The notes beneath the pieces are model-generated. The model was not told where the DNA came from. It saw nothing but the letters and a program-made list of their open reading frames with translations, and ran no database searches. Of a stretch of 63,885 nt of DNA, positions 30,087 to 38,668 are shown in pieces. The first letter of the stretch is position 1. Every line of letters begins with the position of its first letter. The position numbers and the translations under genes are program-made. Source of the DNA: Deltaproteobacteria bacterium (GTDB lineage: Bacteria > Myxococcota > XYA12-FULL-58-9 > JAFGEK01); the NCBI GenBank assembly GCA_016931625.1, contig JAFGEK010000145.1:1-63885 (forward strand). Direction: 5' to 3'.

Positions 30087-30848
30087 CTACACCTTCACAT
30101 CCACAATTTTCATGGTGTCGTTGCCAAAGATATCTACAACCTTGACGGCAATCTTGTAGCGTTTACCCTTGGTGCATTCATGAGGTGGTGTAACAAGCTC
30201 TAACGAACGATCTTTCTTGGTTCTAAAGCTTTGCCATTCGTTTTCAAAAATGAAATCGCCAGTCCAACTCTCTTCCATTTCTGCGGTGGCGGGATTTTTC
30301 GTGCGTATAATTTCGCGCTTAGATTCAAAATCAAAATCCACGCTCCAATAATCAATCCAATCAGTCCACTTTTTGGTCAGTACATCTTTTGTAACAATAC
30401 CATTCTTGTCTTTTGAAACCTTGATGATCTTGCCGCCCTCCACAACAATCTTGTTCTTGCCTTCTTTCAATGATTCGGCAGCATTGTCTACGGAGTCTTG
30501 TGCGTAGTTGACGGAGAAATCCGTTAATTCAATGGCAACGGTATTCTTTTTTACGATTGGTTTGACTTCAATATATGAGACATCGTGAAAGACCACTTGG
30601 TTCTTTTCAACAGCACGTTTGTCAAACACCTCACGCGGAATATACTTGAGCGCAAGGTGGGGTTCATCCACTTGTTCAATGATCTGAAATGGCAAAACAA
30701 TATTGCAGACCTCATTGGTCTTGCCGTTCCACACAAGTTCCACTTCGCGCTTGTCGTCGAAAAGCAAGAAGCGATATTTATCGGGCAACGGCTTACCTGA
30801 ATCGATAAGCTTTTGGATTTCACGTTTCTCGTTATCAGTGAGCTTCAT
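30087..30848 (-). CDS. Mod-like protein lacking the methyltransferase core (internal deletion)
   Basis: The 253-residue frame is continuous. Residues 1 to about 63 (KPLPDKYRFLLFDDKREVEL, then LVWNGKTNEV, EQVDEP) recall the N-terminus of large site-specific adenine methyltransferases that accompany this Res family. From about residue 65 the sequence (LKYIPREVFDKRAV ... WTDWIDYWSVDFDFESK ... FENEWQSFRTKKDRSLEL ... AVKVVDIFGNDTMKI) recalls their C-terminal domain. The middle part, which should contain the SAM-binding FxGxG and catalytic DPPY/F motifs, is absent. I infer an in-frame deletion near 30655. It starts inside the ATGA overlap with the RHH gene. An alternative is a genuine stand-alone accessory protein. 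The homology is from memory and needs an alignment. Confidence 0.6.
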   Translation of the reverse strand: MKLTDNEKREIQKLIDSGKPLPDKYRFLLFDDKREVELVWNGKTNEVCNIVLPFQIIEQVDEPHLALKYIPREVFDKRAVEKNQVVFHDVSYIEVKPIVKKNTVAIELTDFSVNYAQDSVDNAAESLKEGKNKIVVEGGKIIKVSKDKNGIVTKDVLTKKWTDWIDYWSVDFDFESKREIIRTKNPATAEMEESWTGDFIFENEWQSFRTKKDRSLELVTPPHECTKGKRYKIAVKVVDIFGNDTMKIVDVKV

Positions 30849-31060
30849 TTGTTTTCCTGTTTTTGTTCTTCGAGGCTTGCTGTTTCTTTTTCTAAAACCT
30901 CCAAGCCTTTCAGTAACGCCAGCCTAAGGACATTTGACCGCGAAACCTTGCCGCCCCAAACACGCAAGTCCGCTCTCTTGCTCATAGGCTTTACGAGCTT
31001 GTCGGCGCGTTCTAGTAGGTCATGTGGAATACGAACAGCAATTTGAGTTTCGTTCTTCAT
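30845..31060 (-). CDS. Small ribbon-helix-helix-like protein
   Basis: This 71-residue protein has a beta-strand start typical of RHH folds (TQIAVRIPHDLLERADKLV), then helices with VSRSNVLRLALLKGLEVL and a charged Gln/Glu tail. RHH proteins are dimeric DNA binders, often operon autorepressors or antitoxins. Its stop overlaps the start of the Mod-like gene by 4 bases (ATGA), so they are co-translated. It probably regulates the island operon. No toxin of matching type is adjacent unless Fic fills that part. Confidence 0.6.
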   Translation of the reverse strand: MKNETQIAVRIPHDLLERADKLVKPMSKRADLRVWGGKVSRSNVLRLALLKGLEVLEKETASLEEQKQENK

Positions 31061-31072
31061 TGAGAATTCTTC

Positions 31073-31648
31073 CTACACCGTTGCTTGCGTCAATAACAGG
31101 CCATCACCTGCCAAACGAAATCCAAAGGGAAGGCCACCTCTTCTCTCATTGCGATTCTTTTTGACGGCAAGGCCAGCCTTGGTTCTGCTGCGAATTAGTG
31201 CACGTTCATATTGGGCAAAAACATCCACGATACCCCGAAGCAACATGGCTTCGGGACTATCGCCGTTGCCAGTGCCATCAGTTGTTAAGACCTTTGCCCC
31301 TGTACGCTCGGCCAAACGCTCAATCATGGCAGCAATTACAACATCGCGGGCAAGGCGATCACGTTTTGCAACGAGTAATATGCCAGCCTGTTGTTCCTTC
31401 AAGGATTCAATGGCCGAAATTAAACCTGGCCTTTTATCAATGGGTGCCCCGCCTGAAATGCCAAGATCTGAAAAGACGGCCACAAAAATCTTATTGTTTG
31501 CTTTGCACCACTTCTTCATTGCGTCACGCTGGGCTTCAGGTCCAAGGTGTTGTTCCTCTGTAGAAACTCGGATGTAACCAATTGCCTTTTGATTATCTGG
31601 TTTGCATCGTTGGTTCTTGGCTTTTTGCATTCCTGATTTATACCACAT
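31073..31648 (-). CDS. Truncated serine recombinase (resolvase catalytic domain)
   Basis: This 191-residue product has the resolvase/invertase N-terminal domain: YIRVSTEEQ with the nucleophilic Ser, then the conserved ...LLVAKRDRLARD..., and an Arg-rich catalytic region to about residue 150. The usual next step (GLPFGFRLAGDG) is present, but the frame stops at 31073 before any helix-turn-helix or large recombinase domain. Truncation should cost sequence-specific DNA binding. The stop lies 12 bases before the RHH gene. A 26-bp dyad with a 2-base centre lies 46 bases upstream of the start. Confidence 0.75.
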   Translation of the reverse strand: MWYKSGMQKAKNQRCKPDNQKAIGYIRVSTEEQHLGPEAQRDAMKKWCKANNKIFVAVFSDLGISGGAPIDKRPGLISAIESLKEQQAGILLVAKRDRLARDVVIAAMIERLAERTGAKVLTTDGTGNGDSPEAMLLRGIVDVFAQYERALIRSRTKAGLAVKKNRNERRGGLPFGFRLAGDGLLLTQATV

Positions 31649-32060
31649 CTAGCCGACAATTGTAATGCATTTCGTCACAACTATATTACGCCCGTACACA
31701 AACCGAGCGGTCTGTGTACAACCGCAACGCGAAAAAAAATTGTCACGCAAAAGATTTTCAACAAAACTTCCAGAACAAAAGTGTAATACATATTTGAAGA
31801 GACAGGCATGATTGTTTGGCTGAGATGTAAAGTCAGACAATAACTATTTGAATTGATTAAGCTTTATTGTTAGGATGGTGCTAGCAATAGCTACCCGCGT
31901 CCATTTTGGTACACGCCCATGATCGCGTCTCCCGTGTTTGGAGACGGACTTCGGCGAAGCCCTGCGCTTCAGCATTTTTGGACACAAATTTGGTCACAAA
32001 ACGTGACCTATCCTGCTGACGCGTTCGAGCGCTCGGAAGTGGTTGAGTCCAAAAGAAGAA
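31649..32060. other. Gene-free region between recombinase and tRNA
   Basis: The region holds the recombinase promoter and the 26-bp dyad at 31694-31719. Opposite-strand frames here have no ribosome-binding site or family features. The part 31880-32060 is richer in GC than its surroundings. Confidence 0.35.
31694..31719. promoter_or_regulatory. 26-bp dyad, candidate recombinase crossover site or operator
   Basis: GTACACA-A-ACCG-AG-CGGT-C-TGTGTAC is an inverted repeat with a single mismatched pair and a central AG. The size and a 2-base centre fit the crossover sites of serine recombinases, which cut with a 2-base stagger, and it lies just upstream of such a gene. Binding by the RHH protein as an operator is the alternative. 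Confidence 0.45.
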
Positions 32061-32105
32061 TGGAGCCAAGAATGGGAATCGAACCCACGGCCTGCTGATT
32101 ACGAA
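32060..32105. repeat. Right 46-bp direct repeat (att-like)
   Basis: Identical to 25949-25994 and forming the 3' half of the intact tRNA-Thr gene. Confidence 0.85.
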
Positions 32106-32137
32106 TCAGCTGCTCTGCCTGACTGAGCTATCTTGGC
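32061..32137 (-). tRNA. tRNA-Thr(CGT)
   Basis: The 77-base gene includes an encoded CCA. Acceptor GCCAAGA pairs with TCTTGGC, with discriminator T. The D stem is GCTC/GAGC. The anticodon stem is GCTGA/TCAGC with loop TTCGTAA, anticodon CGT (reads ACG, Thr). The T arm is GTGGG-TTCGATT-CCCAT. The 3' half is duplicated at 25949-25994, which marks it as an integration target. Confidence 0.93.
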
Positions 32138-32205
32138 TCGCGGTCTCCCCAGTAACAAAATAAACTATATTCTGTAAAGTATTTATAAACTCAGTGAATT
32201 TTGGT

Positions 32206-34191
32206 TTAGTTCCGTACGCTAATCAAGGCACCTTGTGAGTCGTATTCTTCAACTTTATCAATAAAACGCTTAAATACATCCCATTGGTTCGCTTTGATAA
32301 TTGGCGCTTTTAGACGAATGCGGCGCAATAACACCAATGAGCGATCTCGTCTTTCATAAGTTGCAAAATATTCTGCAAAACTGGCTTTAATTGTAATTGT
32401 TAAAGGTAAAGTCACATCATAACCCGTTGGCAAATCCACAACAATTACATGTTCAATCGTACGTGGCGCATGTAAAATGGCATCAGCACGGCGGGTAATT
32501 CGCCAATCTCCTGGCAAAGCTTGTCCTGATACCTCGGCAGGATGTAAAACAAATCGTTCATAACTCTGCTTTTCAATACGAGTCTTAACTTTTGCAGAAA
32601 ACACAAAATCTTGCTCTGCCTCGTTGCGCTTTGGTGCCGATAGACCTGATAACTTTGGATGAGGGCTGATCTCACCGTAAATCGCATTTGTTATGTCTGA
32701 GTCAGGTCGATTTTTAATTGCCGACATTATCAAATTTGCAGCGTTACCAGTCGCACTTCCCTTAAGATTACCGGTAACTGTGCCATCGCTGTCAATTTTA
32801 AGATGATAACGCAAACGCAAACTATGTTGTTCTGGTGAATCTAGGGCAATGGGTATCCAACTCACCTTATCAGGCCAAATTACAACAGCTTCACCACCTG
32901 CAAGTTCCCATGAAACCTCACCAAAACGACATTGTGAGCAGCCAGGATCAAGTAGGGCAATTTCTCCATCGCGTATATTACAAGATGGGTCAACTTTAGC
33001 ATCAGAACGTGAGCATCTGGCACTTTCAGTCGAACTACTAATCACGCGAACAGCGACTAATGCACGCACAAAGCCATATGCTCCAGGAAAATCATGTAAA
33101 ACTGGTGGACCCGTAGAGCCTGTCGCATACGCTGGAGCTACCTCAATATGATTTGCTTGCAAAGCTTTTAATAACGTCGCACTAGCATCACGATTACAAA
33201 CCGGCACACCTTTTTTCATTTGAGTTATTTGAACTGGCTTAAGGCTAGCGAGGTTATTTGACGAAATTGTATCAATCGAATCACGCACCGTACGATAAAC
33301 CTTACGAGGCGAGCCTGAAGCCTGCAACTCACCAAGAGAATACGCCAATATACTCATAAATTGTCGAAAATCGTCCCAAGTTTCTAAACGCCTTGGTTCT
33401 GGCTTTCGAACTGAAGTGACAACTAAAGCCAACCAGGGTGCTTGACGAGCAATATGAATTGCATGTGATTCTGGATAATAGGGTGGCAAATCTTGCAGCA
33501 CAAAAACAAGACGACTTCTGCCATCTTCATTTCGGCGTAAAGGCAAAAACTCTTCACGCTTCTCTCCTTTGCCGAAGCGAAAATCAACCGTCATATCTTG
33601 ATCATAAATAACTGATAACTCACTTCGGATCACTGGATAGCGACTACCGAAAACCCAAGTTGGCAAAAATAAAGCATCTGGATAAACCTGGCGATAACTA
33701 TATTCAATCAAACCACCAACTTTTGCGTGCGGAATAACAAATGTTATGGTTTTCAATGGTAACGCTTGCCCTAAGTGAGTTTGCGGTACCACATAGATAT
33801 CACCACTAGACATATTTATTATGGTGCCATCAGGATAAACGGCGCGCGCATGAATATCTTTAATTTCTGACCAAGCATCAACTTCTAGTTCAACTTTTGA
33901 AGCAGCAAGACCAGCATTGCTTAATATTTTTAAACGTCGGCGGTGTTCAACAATAGCAACAGCTAATGGCTGGTATTCACGATTAATTCTAGCTGTTTCA
34001 AATTTAATTACGGCAACATCTTCTATTATGGCAGCACCAGCATCAGGCCAATCAGCAGCAACAGGTCGAGATGGAATAACCACTGCTGGAAACACTGAGC
34101 TGCCACATCCAACCGTCAGCAATAATAAAAAATATCGTAGATTTTTCACATTGTTATAACTACACAAAAATGAATATATTTCTAGCCTCAA
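32206..34191 (-). CDS. DUF3857/transglutaminase-like lipoprotein
   Basis: The protein, up to 661 residues, has a signal peptide with lipobox-like LLTVGCGSS, a DUF3857 beta domain (about 50-270, with ...VDAWSEIKDIHARAVYPDGT and YSYRQVYPDALF), a transglutaminase-like middle (about 290-450, ...NRDASATLLKALQANHIEV..., with Cys in VPVCNRDA) and a C-terminal beta domain. Such proteins are common in Myxococcota and Bacteroidetes and sit in the periplasm or on the outer membrane; their reaction is not established. The start is uncertain: TTG at 34191 has GGAGG only 3 bases before it, while GTG at 34149 gives a better-sized signal peptide but no site. It is divergent from the cyclase gene. Confidence 0.75.
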   Translation of the reverse strand: MRLEIYSFLCSYNNVKNLRYFLLLLTVGCGSSVFPAVVIPSRPVAADWPDAGAAIIEDVAVIKFETARINREYQPLAVAIVEHRRRLKILSNAGLAASKVELEVDAWSEIKDIHARAVYPDGTIINMSSGDIYVVPQTHLGQALPLKTITFVIPHAKVGGLIEYSYRQVYPDALFLPTWVFGSRYPVIRSELSVIYDQDMTVDFRFGKGEKREEFLPLRRNEDGRSRLVFVLQDLPPYYPESHAIHIARQAPWLALVVTSVRKPEPRRLETWDDFRQFMSILAYSLGELQASGSPRKVYRTVRDSIDTISSNNLASLKPVQITQMKKGVPVCNRDASATLLKALQANHIEVAPAYATGSTGPPVLHDFPGAYGFVRALVAVRVISSSTESARCSRSDAKVDPSCNIRDGEIALLDPGCSQCRFGEVSWELAGGEAVVIWPDKVSWIPIALDSPEQHSLRLRYHLKIDSDGTVTGNLKGSATGNAANLIMSAIKNRPDSDITNAIYGEISPHPKLSGLSAPKRNEAEQDFVFSAKVKTRIEKQSYERFVLHPAEVSGQALPGDWRITRRADAILHAPRTIEHVIVVDLPTGYDVTLPLTITIKASFAEYFATYERRDRSLVLLRRIRLKAPIIKANQWDVFKRFIDKVEEYDSQGALISVRN

Positions 34192-34286
34192 TTGCCTCCA
34201 ATATTAATAATGTATACTTTTTTAAAAAAAGCTGCCTACCCCCTCGCACTAACCTCCATAACTGCGATAGATTAGTGATTAACCTC

Positions 34287-35909
34287 ATGAGTATATCACG
34301 TAAGTATCCAGCGTTTTTATTACTCACCACGGTTGGCACAGCATTTGCGATATTTTTTGCAATGCATGAAGTGTTACGTTCAACTTATGAGAAAGAAATA
34401 ATTAAAGGTGGATCACGACTAGCTGAAGCTTTGGCTGGTCTTAGTGGACCAGCTCTGTCTGTTGATAACGAAAAAGGTCTGCAGCGAATTTTAAAAACTT
34501 TAATTAAAGACACCGCCAATGTACTCGATGCGCGCATTGCTGATGAAAATGGTCGCATTATAGCTTCGTTAATGGGTAGTGGTATCAATGACACTCTGCC
34601 AGAATATTTACGTGACCCCAAAGGTCCTAACTACTATGCTGATCCCAATCAGCGCGCCTATCATTTACGTGCTGGTATTTGGCATGAAAAATCTAATATT
34701 GTTGCAGGGGTTGAAAAAATAGACAAACGTTTAGTGGGATACTTCATTCTAACTCTTTCACGCACTCCACTTGATGCAGCTCTTCTACAAGCCAGAAAAC
34801 GAGCGCTTATATTCGCCAGCGGGGTTGCTACGGTAATGTTTATTTTTGGTTTGCTATTGATGCGTCGCGAAGTACGCATCCTCCGTATTATTATGGCCGC
34901 ATTTGAAAACATCGCTCGTGGTGATTTCAGCCAACCTCTCGAAATTAAACGAAAAGATGAGATAGGTGAACTTGCTAGCGGTTTTAATTATATGCTTAAA
35001 CGCATCGAACTTTTTTCTAGATATAATGATAAGATTATAATTGACCGCTTAATTGCTGATGAATCATTGGCTCGACCCGGCGGGCGACTGCGCGAAGTAT
35101 CCGTTCTATTCGGCGATATGCGTGGATATACCGCAATGTCAAACCGTAGAACTGCAGATCAAGTAGTTCGCATTGTAAACACTTACTTTCATCTGTTTAT
35201 TGAGTGTGTAGCTTTCTGGGGTGGCGTTGTTGATAAAACCATGGGTGACGCTATTATGGCCTTGTTTGAACGACCTGATGGTGATCCTGCTGATACGCAT
35301 AAACGTCGTGCCCTTTTAGCACTATGCTACATGAAAGCCTCATCGCGAGTACTCAATCATTTTTTATATACTAAGCGCTCCTTAGGCGAAGATCTTGATG
35401 TTGAAGCACGCGAATTCGGTTTTGCAATGGCTACTGGCCGAGCCATCGTCGGTAATATCGGCTCTGAGCGACATATGGACTATACCGTTTGTGGTCGTGT
35501 GGTTAACCTTGGTGCACGGCTTGAAGGCATGACTAAAAACGGTGAAGTAATCATTGATAATTTTACTCTCAAGGGTACAAGTGATTTAGTCCTCTATAAA
35601 ACCTTACCGGCTGTACAACCAAAAGGTTTCACCGAAGCAGAAATGGTTATCCCTCATCGCATAGTTTCGCTAGCCGATGATGAAGCGCAGCGCTTGCGTA
35701 TTTTTTTAAAAAAATTATTTACTTATTCTTTTGTGCGCCAAATGCTGATGCCCGGCTATCTTACTGTAGGAGAAGCTCAGTCTTGGTGCAAAGATGCTGA
35801 AATGCTATTGCTAAAACTGATTGCTGAGACCGCTACAGAAGATTTCTTTACTCGTGTTGATATCGAAACTGGCTGCCCGCTCGACCAGCAATACGTACCC
35901 CTTACGTAA
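34287..35909 (+). CDS. Membrane class III adenylate/guanylate cyclase with HAMP domain
   Basis: Starting at the ATG at 34287 gives 540 residues. Order: transmembrane helix near the N-terminus (about 7-25), a periplasmic sensor part (about 30-165), a second helix (about 170-190), HAMP (about 195-245, RREVRILRI ... DEIGELASGFNYML), then a class III cyclase domain (about 265-440) with metal-binding VLFGDMRGYTAMSN and the second Asp in DKTMGDAIMALF. A helical tail of about 90 residues follows. It should turn an extracytoplasmic signal into a cyclic nucleotide. The next gene on the right is convergent. No effector gene is adjacent. Confidence 0.85.
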   Translation: MSISRKYPAFLLLTTVGTAFAIFFAMHEVLRSTYEKEIIKGGSRLAEALAGLSGPALSVDNEKGLQRILKTLIKDTANVLDARIADENGRIIASLMGSGINDTLPEYLRDPKGPNYYADPNQRAYHLRAGIWHEKSNIVAGVEKIDKRLVGYFILTLSRTPLDAALLQARKRALIFASGVATVMFIFGLLLMRREVRILRIIMAAFENIARGDFSQPLEIKRKDEIGELASGFNYMLKRIELFSRYNDKIIIDRLIADESLARPGGRLREVSVLFGDMRGYTAMSNRRTADQVVRIVNTYFHLFIECVAFWGGVVDKTMGDAIMALFERPDGDPADTHKRRALLALCYMKASSRVLNHFLYTKRSLGEDLDVEAREFGFAMATGRAIVGNIGSERHMDYTVCGRVVNLGARLEGMTKNGEVIIDNFTLKGTSDLVLYKTLPAVQPKGFTEAEMVIPHRIVSLADDEAQRLRIFLKKLFTYSFVRQMLMPGYLTVGEAQSWCKDAEMLLLKLIAETATEDFFTRVDIETGCPLDQQYVPLT

Positions 35910-35917
35910 AACTCGCA

Positions 35918-35941
35918 TGCACCTAGTCCCTACCGGGTGCA
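35918..35941. terminator. Possible bidirectional terminator hairpin
   Basis: TGCACC (35918-35923) pairs with GGTGCA (35936-35941) across a 12-base loop, between convergent stop codons at 35909 and 35965. Only 6 bp of stem and no clean U-tract, so support is modest. Confidence 0.35.
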
Positions 35942-35964
35942 CAAAATTAATATATTTATTATAA

Positions 35965-36729
35965 TTATCTAATCGCACCTTTATTTACCAGGTCGCATAA
36001 AATGCTTAATGTTTCTAATCTCGCCATACCTGTTAGTTCAATGATCTCTTCGTATGTTAAGGTTCCATCTACTTGCGCAAAAACAAAGCCTGAACGATGA
36101 TCGAGATCTAACCAAATAATTTCTTCAGGCGACATGAGCACAGCGGGCTTGTTTGATAGCTCTCCAATTTTATTAAGATACATAGTCTCAAGTTGTTCAC
36201 GACATATATTCGCTATACGTTGAGCTTCAATATTATCAGGTTCTTTTCTAAGTATTGTCTGTGCAATTTCATATGCACCCGAAAAATTATCAACACTCAT
36301 CAATTTTTGCATTCGTGCAATCACGGTACTTTTTGACAGCTTTAACGCTAGTGGGTTTGCATGCAAAACTGAGTTAATTAATTTAAGACCTGCATCGTTT
36401 GAATCAACCTGCAGCGGCGAATCGTCATTGTCTGTAGTAGTTTCAAGCCACGGATCACTTTTATTAGTGTTATTGGTATTCGTTGTATTATTTAGTTGCG
36501 ATGATATCTGCACCGGTAATTGTGAGTTTGATGATTTTTCTGACGCTTTCTCAGTAGCTTTCAGTTCATCCAAGGTGGCAGGAGATACTTCATGTAAATG
36601 ATCAAGATACGCCAATAATAATGGATCGTCTGGTGTCTTGCTATAGGCGTCCAGCCAAAGTCTTCCAGCCCCTAAAAAATCACCAGCTATAAAAAGCTTG
36701 AAGCCTTGTTTGATCAGATGCTCACTCAC
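35965..36729 (-). CDS. Partner protein of the Hsp70 cluster (TPR-like, C-terminal shared module)
   Basis: The 254-residue protein has an N-terminal helix pair of TPR type (about 1-50), an Asn/Thr/Ser linker, further helices (about 120-190) and a C-terminal module (about 207-254: LDLDHRSGFVFAQVDGTL ... TGMARLETLSILCDLVNKGAI). The same module pattern opens the J-protein at 38860-39927 (LDLTPRDGFVLSRIDGRM ... GIPLDEIVTTLKRLETVGAV). It lies 50 bases after dnaK in the same direction. It is probably an adaptor in the J-protein/Hsp70 machine. No enzyme motif is present. Confidence 0.7.
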   Translation of the reverse strand: MSEHLIKQGFKLFIAGDFLGAGRLWLDAYSKTPDDPLLLAYLDHLHEVSPATLDELKATEKASEKSSNSQLPVQISSQLNNTTNTNNTNKSDPWLETTTDNDDSPLQVDSNDAGLKLINSVLHANPLALKLSKSTVIARMQKLMSVDNFSGAYEIAQTILRKEPDNIEAQRIANICREQLETMYLNKIGELSNKPAVLMSPEEIIWLDLDHRSGFVFAQVDGTLTYEEIIELTGMARLETLSILCDLVNKGAIR

Positions 36730-36779
36730 GTTTTCACCTTAATGCTTCACAACAATATTATGAGATGGCATCGCCCTTT

Positions 36780-38606
36780 TTAATTTTTCAATTTGCCAAT
36801 CACGCTACGCAAAAGTGTAATCGTACGTTCAAGCGGTTCACGTATACTTTGCATCTCACTAATTTCACGCTTTTTAATAGCAAAACGGGCTTTCTTCAGA
36901 GTTTGCTCAGCTTTCTGTAGAGCAGCACCACCGAAATCTGTGCCAGTTGCAATAGGTTGCGCCTCGGGTAATAAGCGTTCGATCTCACGAATTAAACGCT
37001 CAATTTCAACACGTTCATTTTCAAAAGCATCACTCGCTTCTGAAGCTAAAAGCACATTTTCGTTTTCAGCTGCCATAATTGCAATCTCTTCTTCAGTAAG
37101 ACCGCTAGTGGCAGTAACTGTTATTGCTTGTGTTTTGCTGGTTTCGAGATCACAAGCAGACACACTGACTATACCATCAGCGCTAATATCAAATGTTACC
37201 TCTATTTTCACTTCACCTTTGCGGCGCTTGGGTAAACCATCAAGTAAAAATTCACCCAGCAATTCATTCTGCTCTCCACGAGCTAACTCACCTTGCAAAA
37301 CTACAATGCGTACCTGAGTTTGATCATCTCTGATAGTAGTAAATGTTTTTTTCTCGCTAGTAGGTATAGTGGTGTCTTTTTTAATAATTACATCAAATAA
37401 TCCACCTTGCACCATAATCCCTAAATTGTGGGGGGTTACATCAAGTAATAAAGTTTTATTATCTCCTGATGCTAAAAGATGTCCTTGAATCGCTGCCCCA
37501 CAGGCAACAACTTCATCAGGATGAACTCCTTTTGATGGTGGCTTTGCAAAAAACTTTTCAACTTCTTCTTGCACGCGTGGCATACGCGTCATACCGCCAA
37601 CAAGTATCACCGAACCAATATCGCTTTTTTGTAATTCTGAACTGGCTAAGGCACGTTCACAAATAGAAATTGTACGTTTAATTAAATCAATCACTAGCTC
37701 AATTAGCGTCTCTTGGGTGAGCTTGGTCTGCAGATGCAATGCTTGGCCAGAATCGCAAGTGTAAATAAAGGGCAAATTGATATCAACAGAAGTAGACGAC
37801 GATAATTCGCATTTAGCACGCTCTGCTGCATCTCGTAGTCTCTGCAAGGCCATCTTATCGTTGCTAAGATCTATGTTGTGTTCATCAAAAAAACCTTTTC
37901 GTAGCCATTCGATAATACGTTCATCAAAATCTTCACCACCTAAAAATGTATCACCAATAGTCGTTAATACCTCAAAAATACCATTTGAAATCTCTAAAAT
38001 AGAAATATCAAAGGTACCGCCACCTAAATCAAAAACTGCAACTTTTTGTTCAAGACCGCGATCAAAACCATAGGCAAGTGCTGCTGCCGTAGGTTCATTA
38101 ATTATGCGTAAAACATCCATACCAGCAATACGACCAGCATCCTTTGTCGCTTGCCGCTGATTGTCATTAAAATATGCTGGCACCGTAATCACCGCTTTAG
38201 AAATCGGCTCACCAATGGCTTTTTCGGCTAATAAACGCATCTCTTGTAAAATCATTGATGCGATTTCAGGGATAGAATAGATAGTGTCGCCCAGGTTTAC
38301 TCTTACATCACCATGAGGTCCTTCAATACACCCATAGGCAACAAGTTTCATGGCCCGCTCAACATCAGGCGAGTTAAACCTACGCCCAATAAGTCGTTTG
38401 GCACCATGGATGGTATTTTTAGGATTAGTGATGGCTTGCCGTTTTGCTAAATGACCGACTAAACGCTTACCATTTTCGGTAATTGCGACAACAGATGGGG
38501 TTGTATTCGGTCCCGTACGACTAGGCAATACGCGAGTTTGCCCTTGTTCAGTAATTGCCACGCATGAATACGTGGTCCCCAAATCAATTCCAATAACTTT
38601 TGACAT
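36780..38606 (-). CDS. Hsp70 chaperone (DnaK paralogue)
   Basis: This 608-residue Hsp70 has an intact ATPase domain: GIDLGTTYSCVA at the start, INEPTAAALAYGFD, FDLGGGTFDISILE and VILVGGMTRMPRVQEEV. The substrate-binding domain follows (DVTPHNLGI ... GLPKRRKGEVKIEVTFDIS) and a short helical lid that ends SVIGKLKN. The lid lacks the Gly-rich acidic EEVD-like tail of the main DnaK. The J-protein upstream and a TPR partner downstream, rather than grpE or dnaJ, mark it as a specialised paralogue. Myxobacteria are known to use Hsp70 paralogues in motility and polysaccharide control, but the role here is unknown. Confidence 0.9.
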   Translation of the reverse strand: MSKVIGIDLGTTYSCVAITEQGQTRVLPSRTGPNTTPSVVAITENGKRLVGHLAKRQAITNPKNTIHGAKRLIGRRFNSPDVERAMKLVAYGCIEGPHGDVRVNLGDTIYSIPEIASMILQEMRLLAEKAIGEPISKAVITVPAYFNDNQRQATKDAGRIAGMDVLRIINEPTAAALAYGFDRGLEQKVAVFDLGGGTFDISILEISNGIFEVLTTIGDTFLGGEDFDERIIEWLRKGFFDEHNIDLSNDKMALQRLRDAAERAKCELSSSTSVDINLPFIYTCDSGQALHLQTKLTQETLIELVIDLIKRTISICERALASSELQKSDIGSVILVGGMTRMPRVQEEVEKFFAKPPSKGVHPDEVVACGAAIQGHLLASGDNKTLLLDVTPHNLGIMVQGGLFDVIIKKDTTIPTSEKKTFTTIRDDQTQVRIVVLQGELARGEQNELLGEFLLDGLPKRRKGEVKIEVTFDISADGIVSVSACDLETSKTQAITVTATSGLTEEEIAIMAAENENVLLASEASDAFENERVEIERLIREIERLLPEAQPIATGTDFGGAALQKAEQTLKKARFAIKKREISEMQSIREPLERTITLLRSVIGKLKN

Positions 38607-38668
38607 GAGCGCTTTAATTAATTTCGCCTGAAATGGTACATGACTGCAATGGTGTTCACGATATTATT

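Larger units (their letters stand above)
25949..32105. mobile_element. Island integrated at tRNA-Thr, bounded by 46-bp direct repeats
   Basis: Positions 25949-25994 and 32060-32105 are identical over 46 bases and correspond to the 3' half of tRNA-Thr from the anticodon to the encoded CCA. The right copy completes the intact tRNA, whose 5' half lies outside at 32106-32137. This is the classic outcome of integration into a tRNA 3' end. Cargo, all leftward: serine recombinase fragment, RHH protein, Mod-like protein, Fic, Res. No tyrosine integrase remains, so the element is probably immobile. An alternative is a tRNA gene duplication followed by decay of the left copy (see 25950-26011). Confidence 0.72.

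Noticed and set aside
31149-31577. 142-codon frame opposite the serine recombinase
   Set aside because: It is antisense to a recognisable resolvase domain and has no independent evidence.
31881-32069. 62-codon leftward frame beside tRNA-Thr
   Set aside because: It runs into the tRNA 3' end, has no ribosome-binding site and shows no family features.
36793-37317. 174-codon frame opposite dnaK
   Set aside because: It is antisense to the highly conserved Hsp70 substrate-binding region, and its Ser/Arg-rich composition is typical of a mirror frame.
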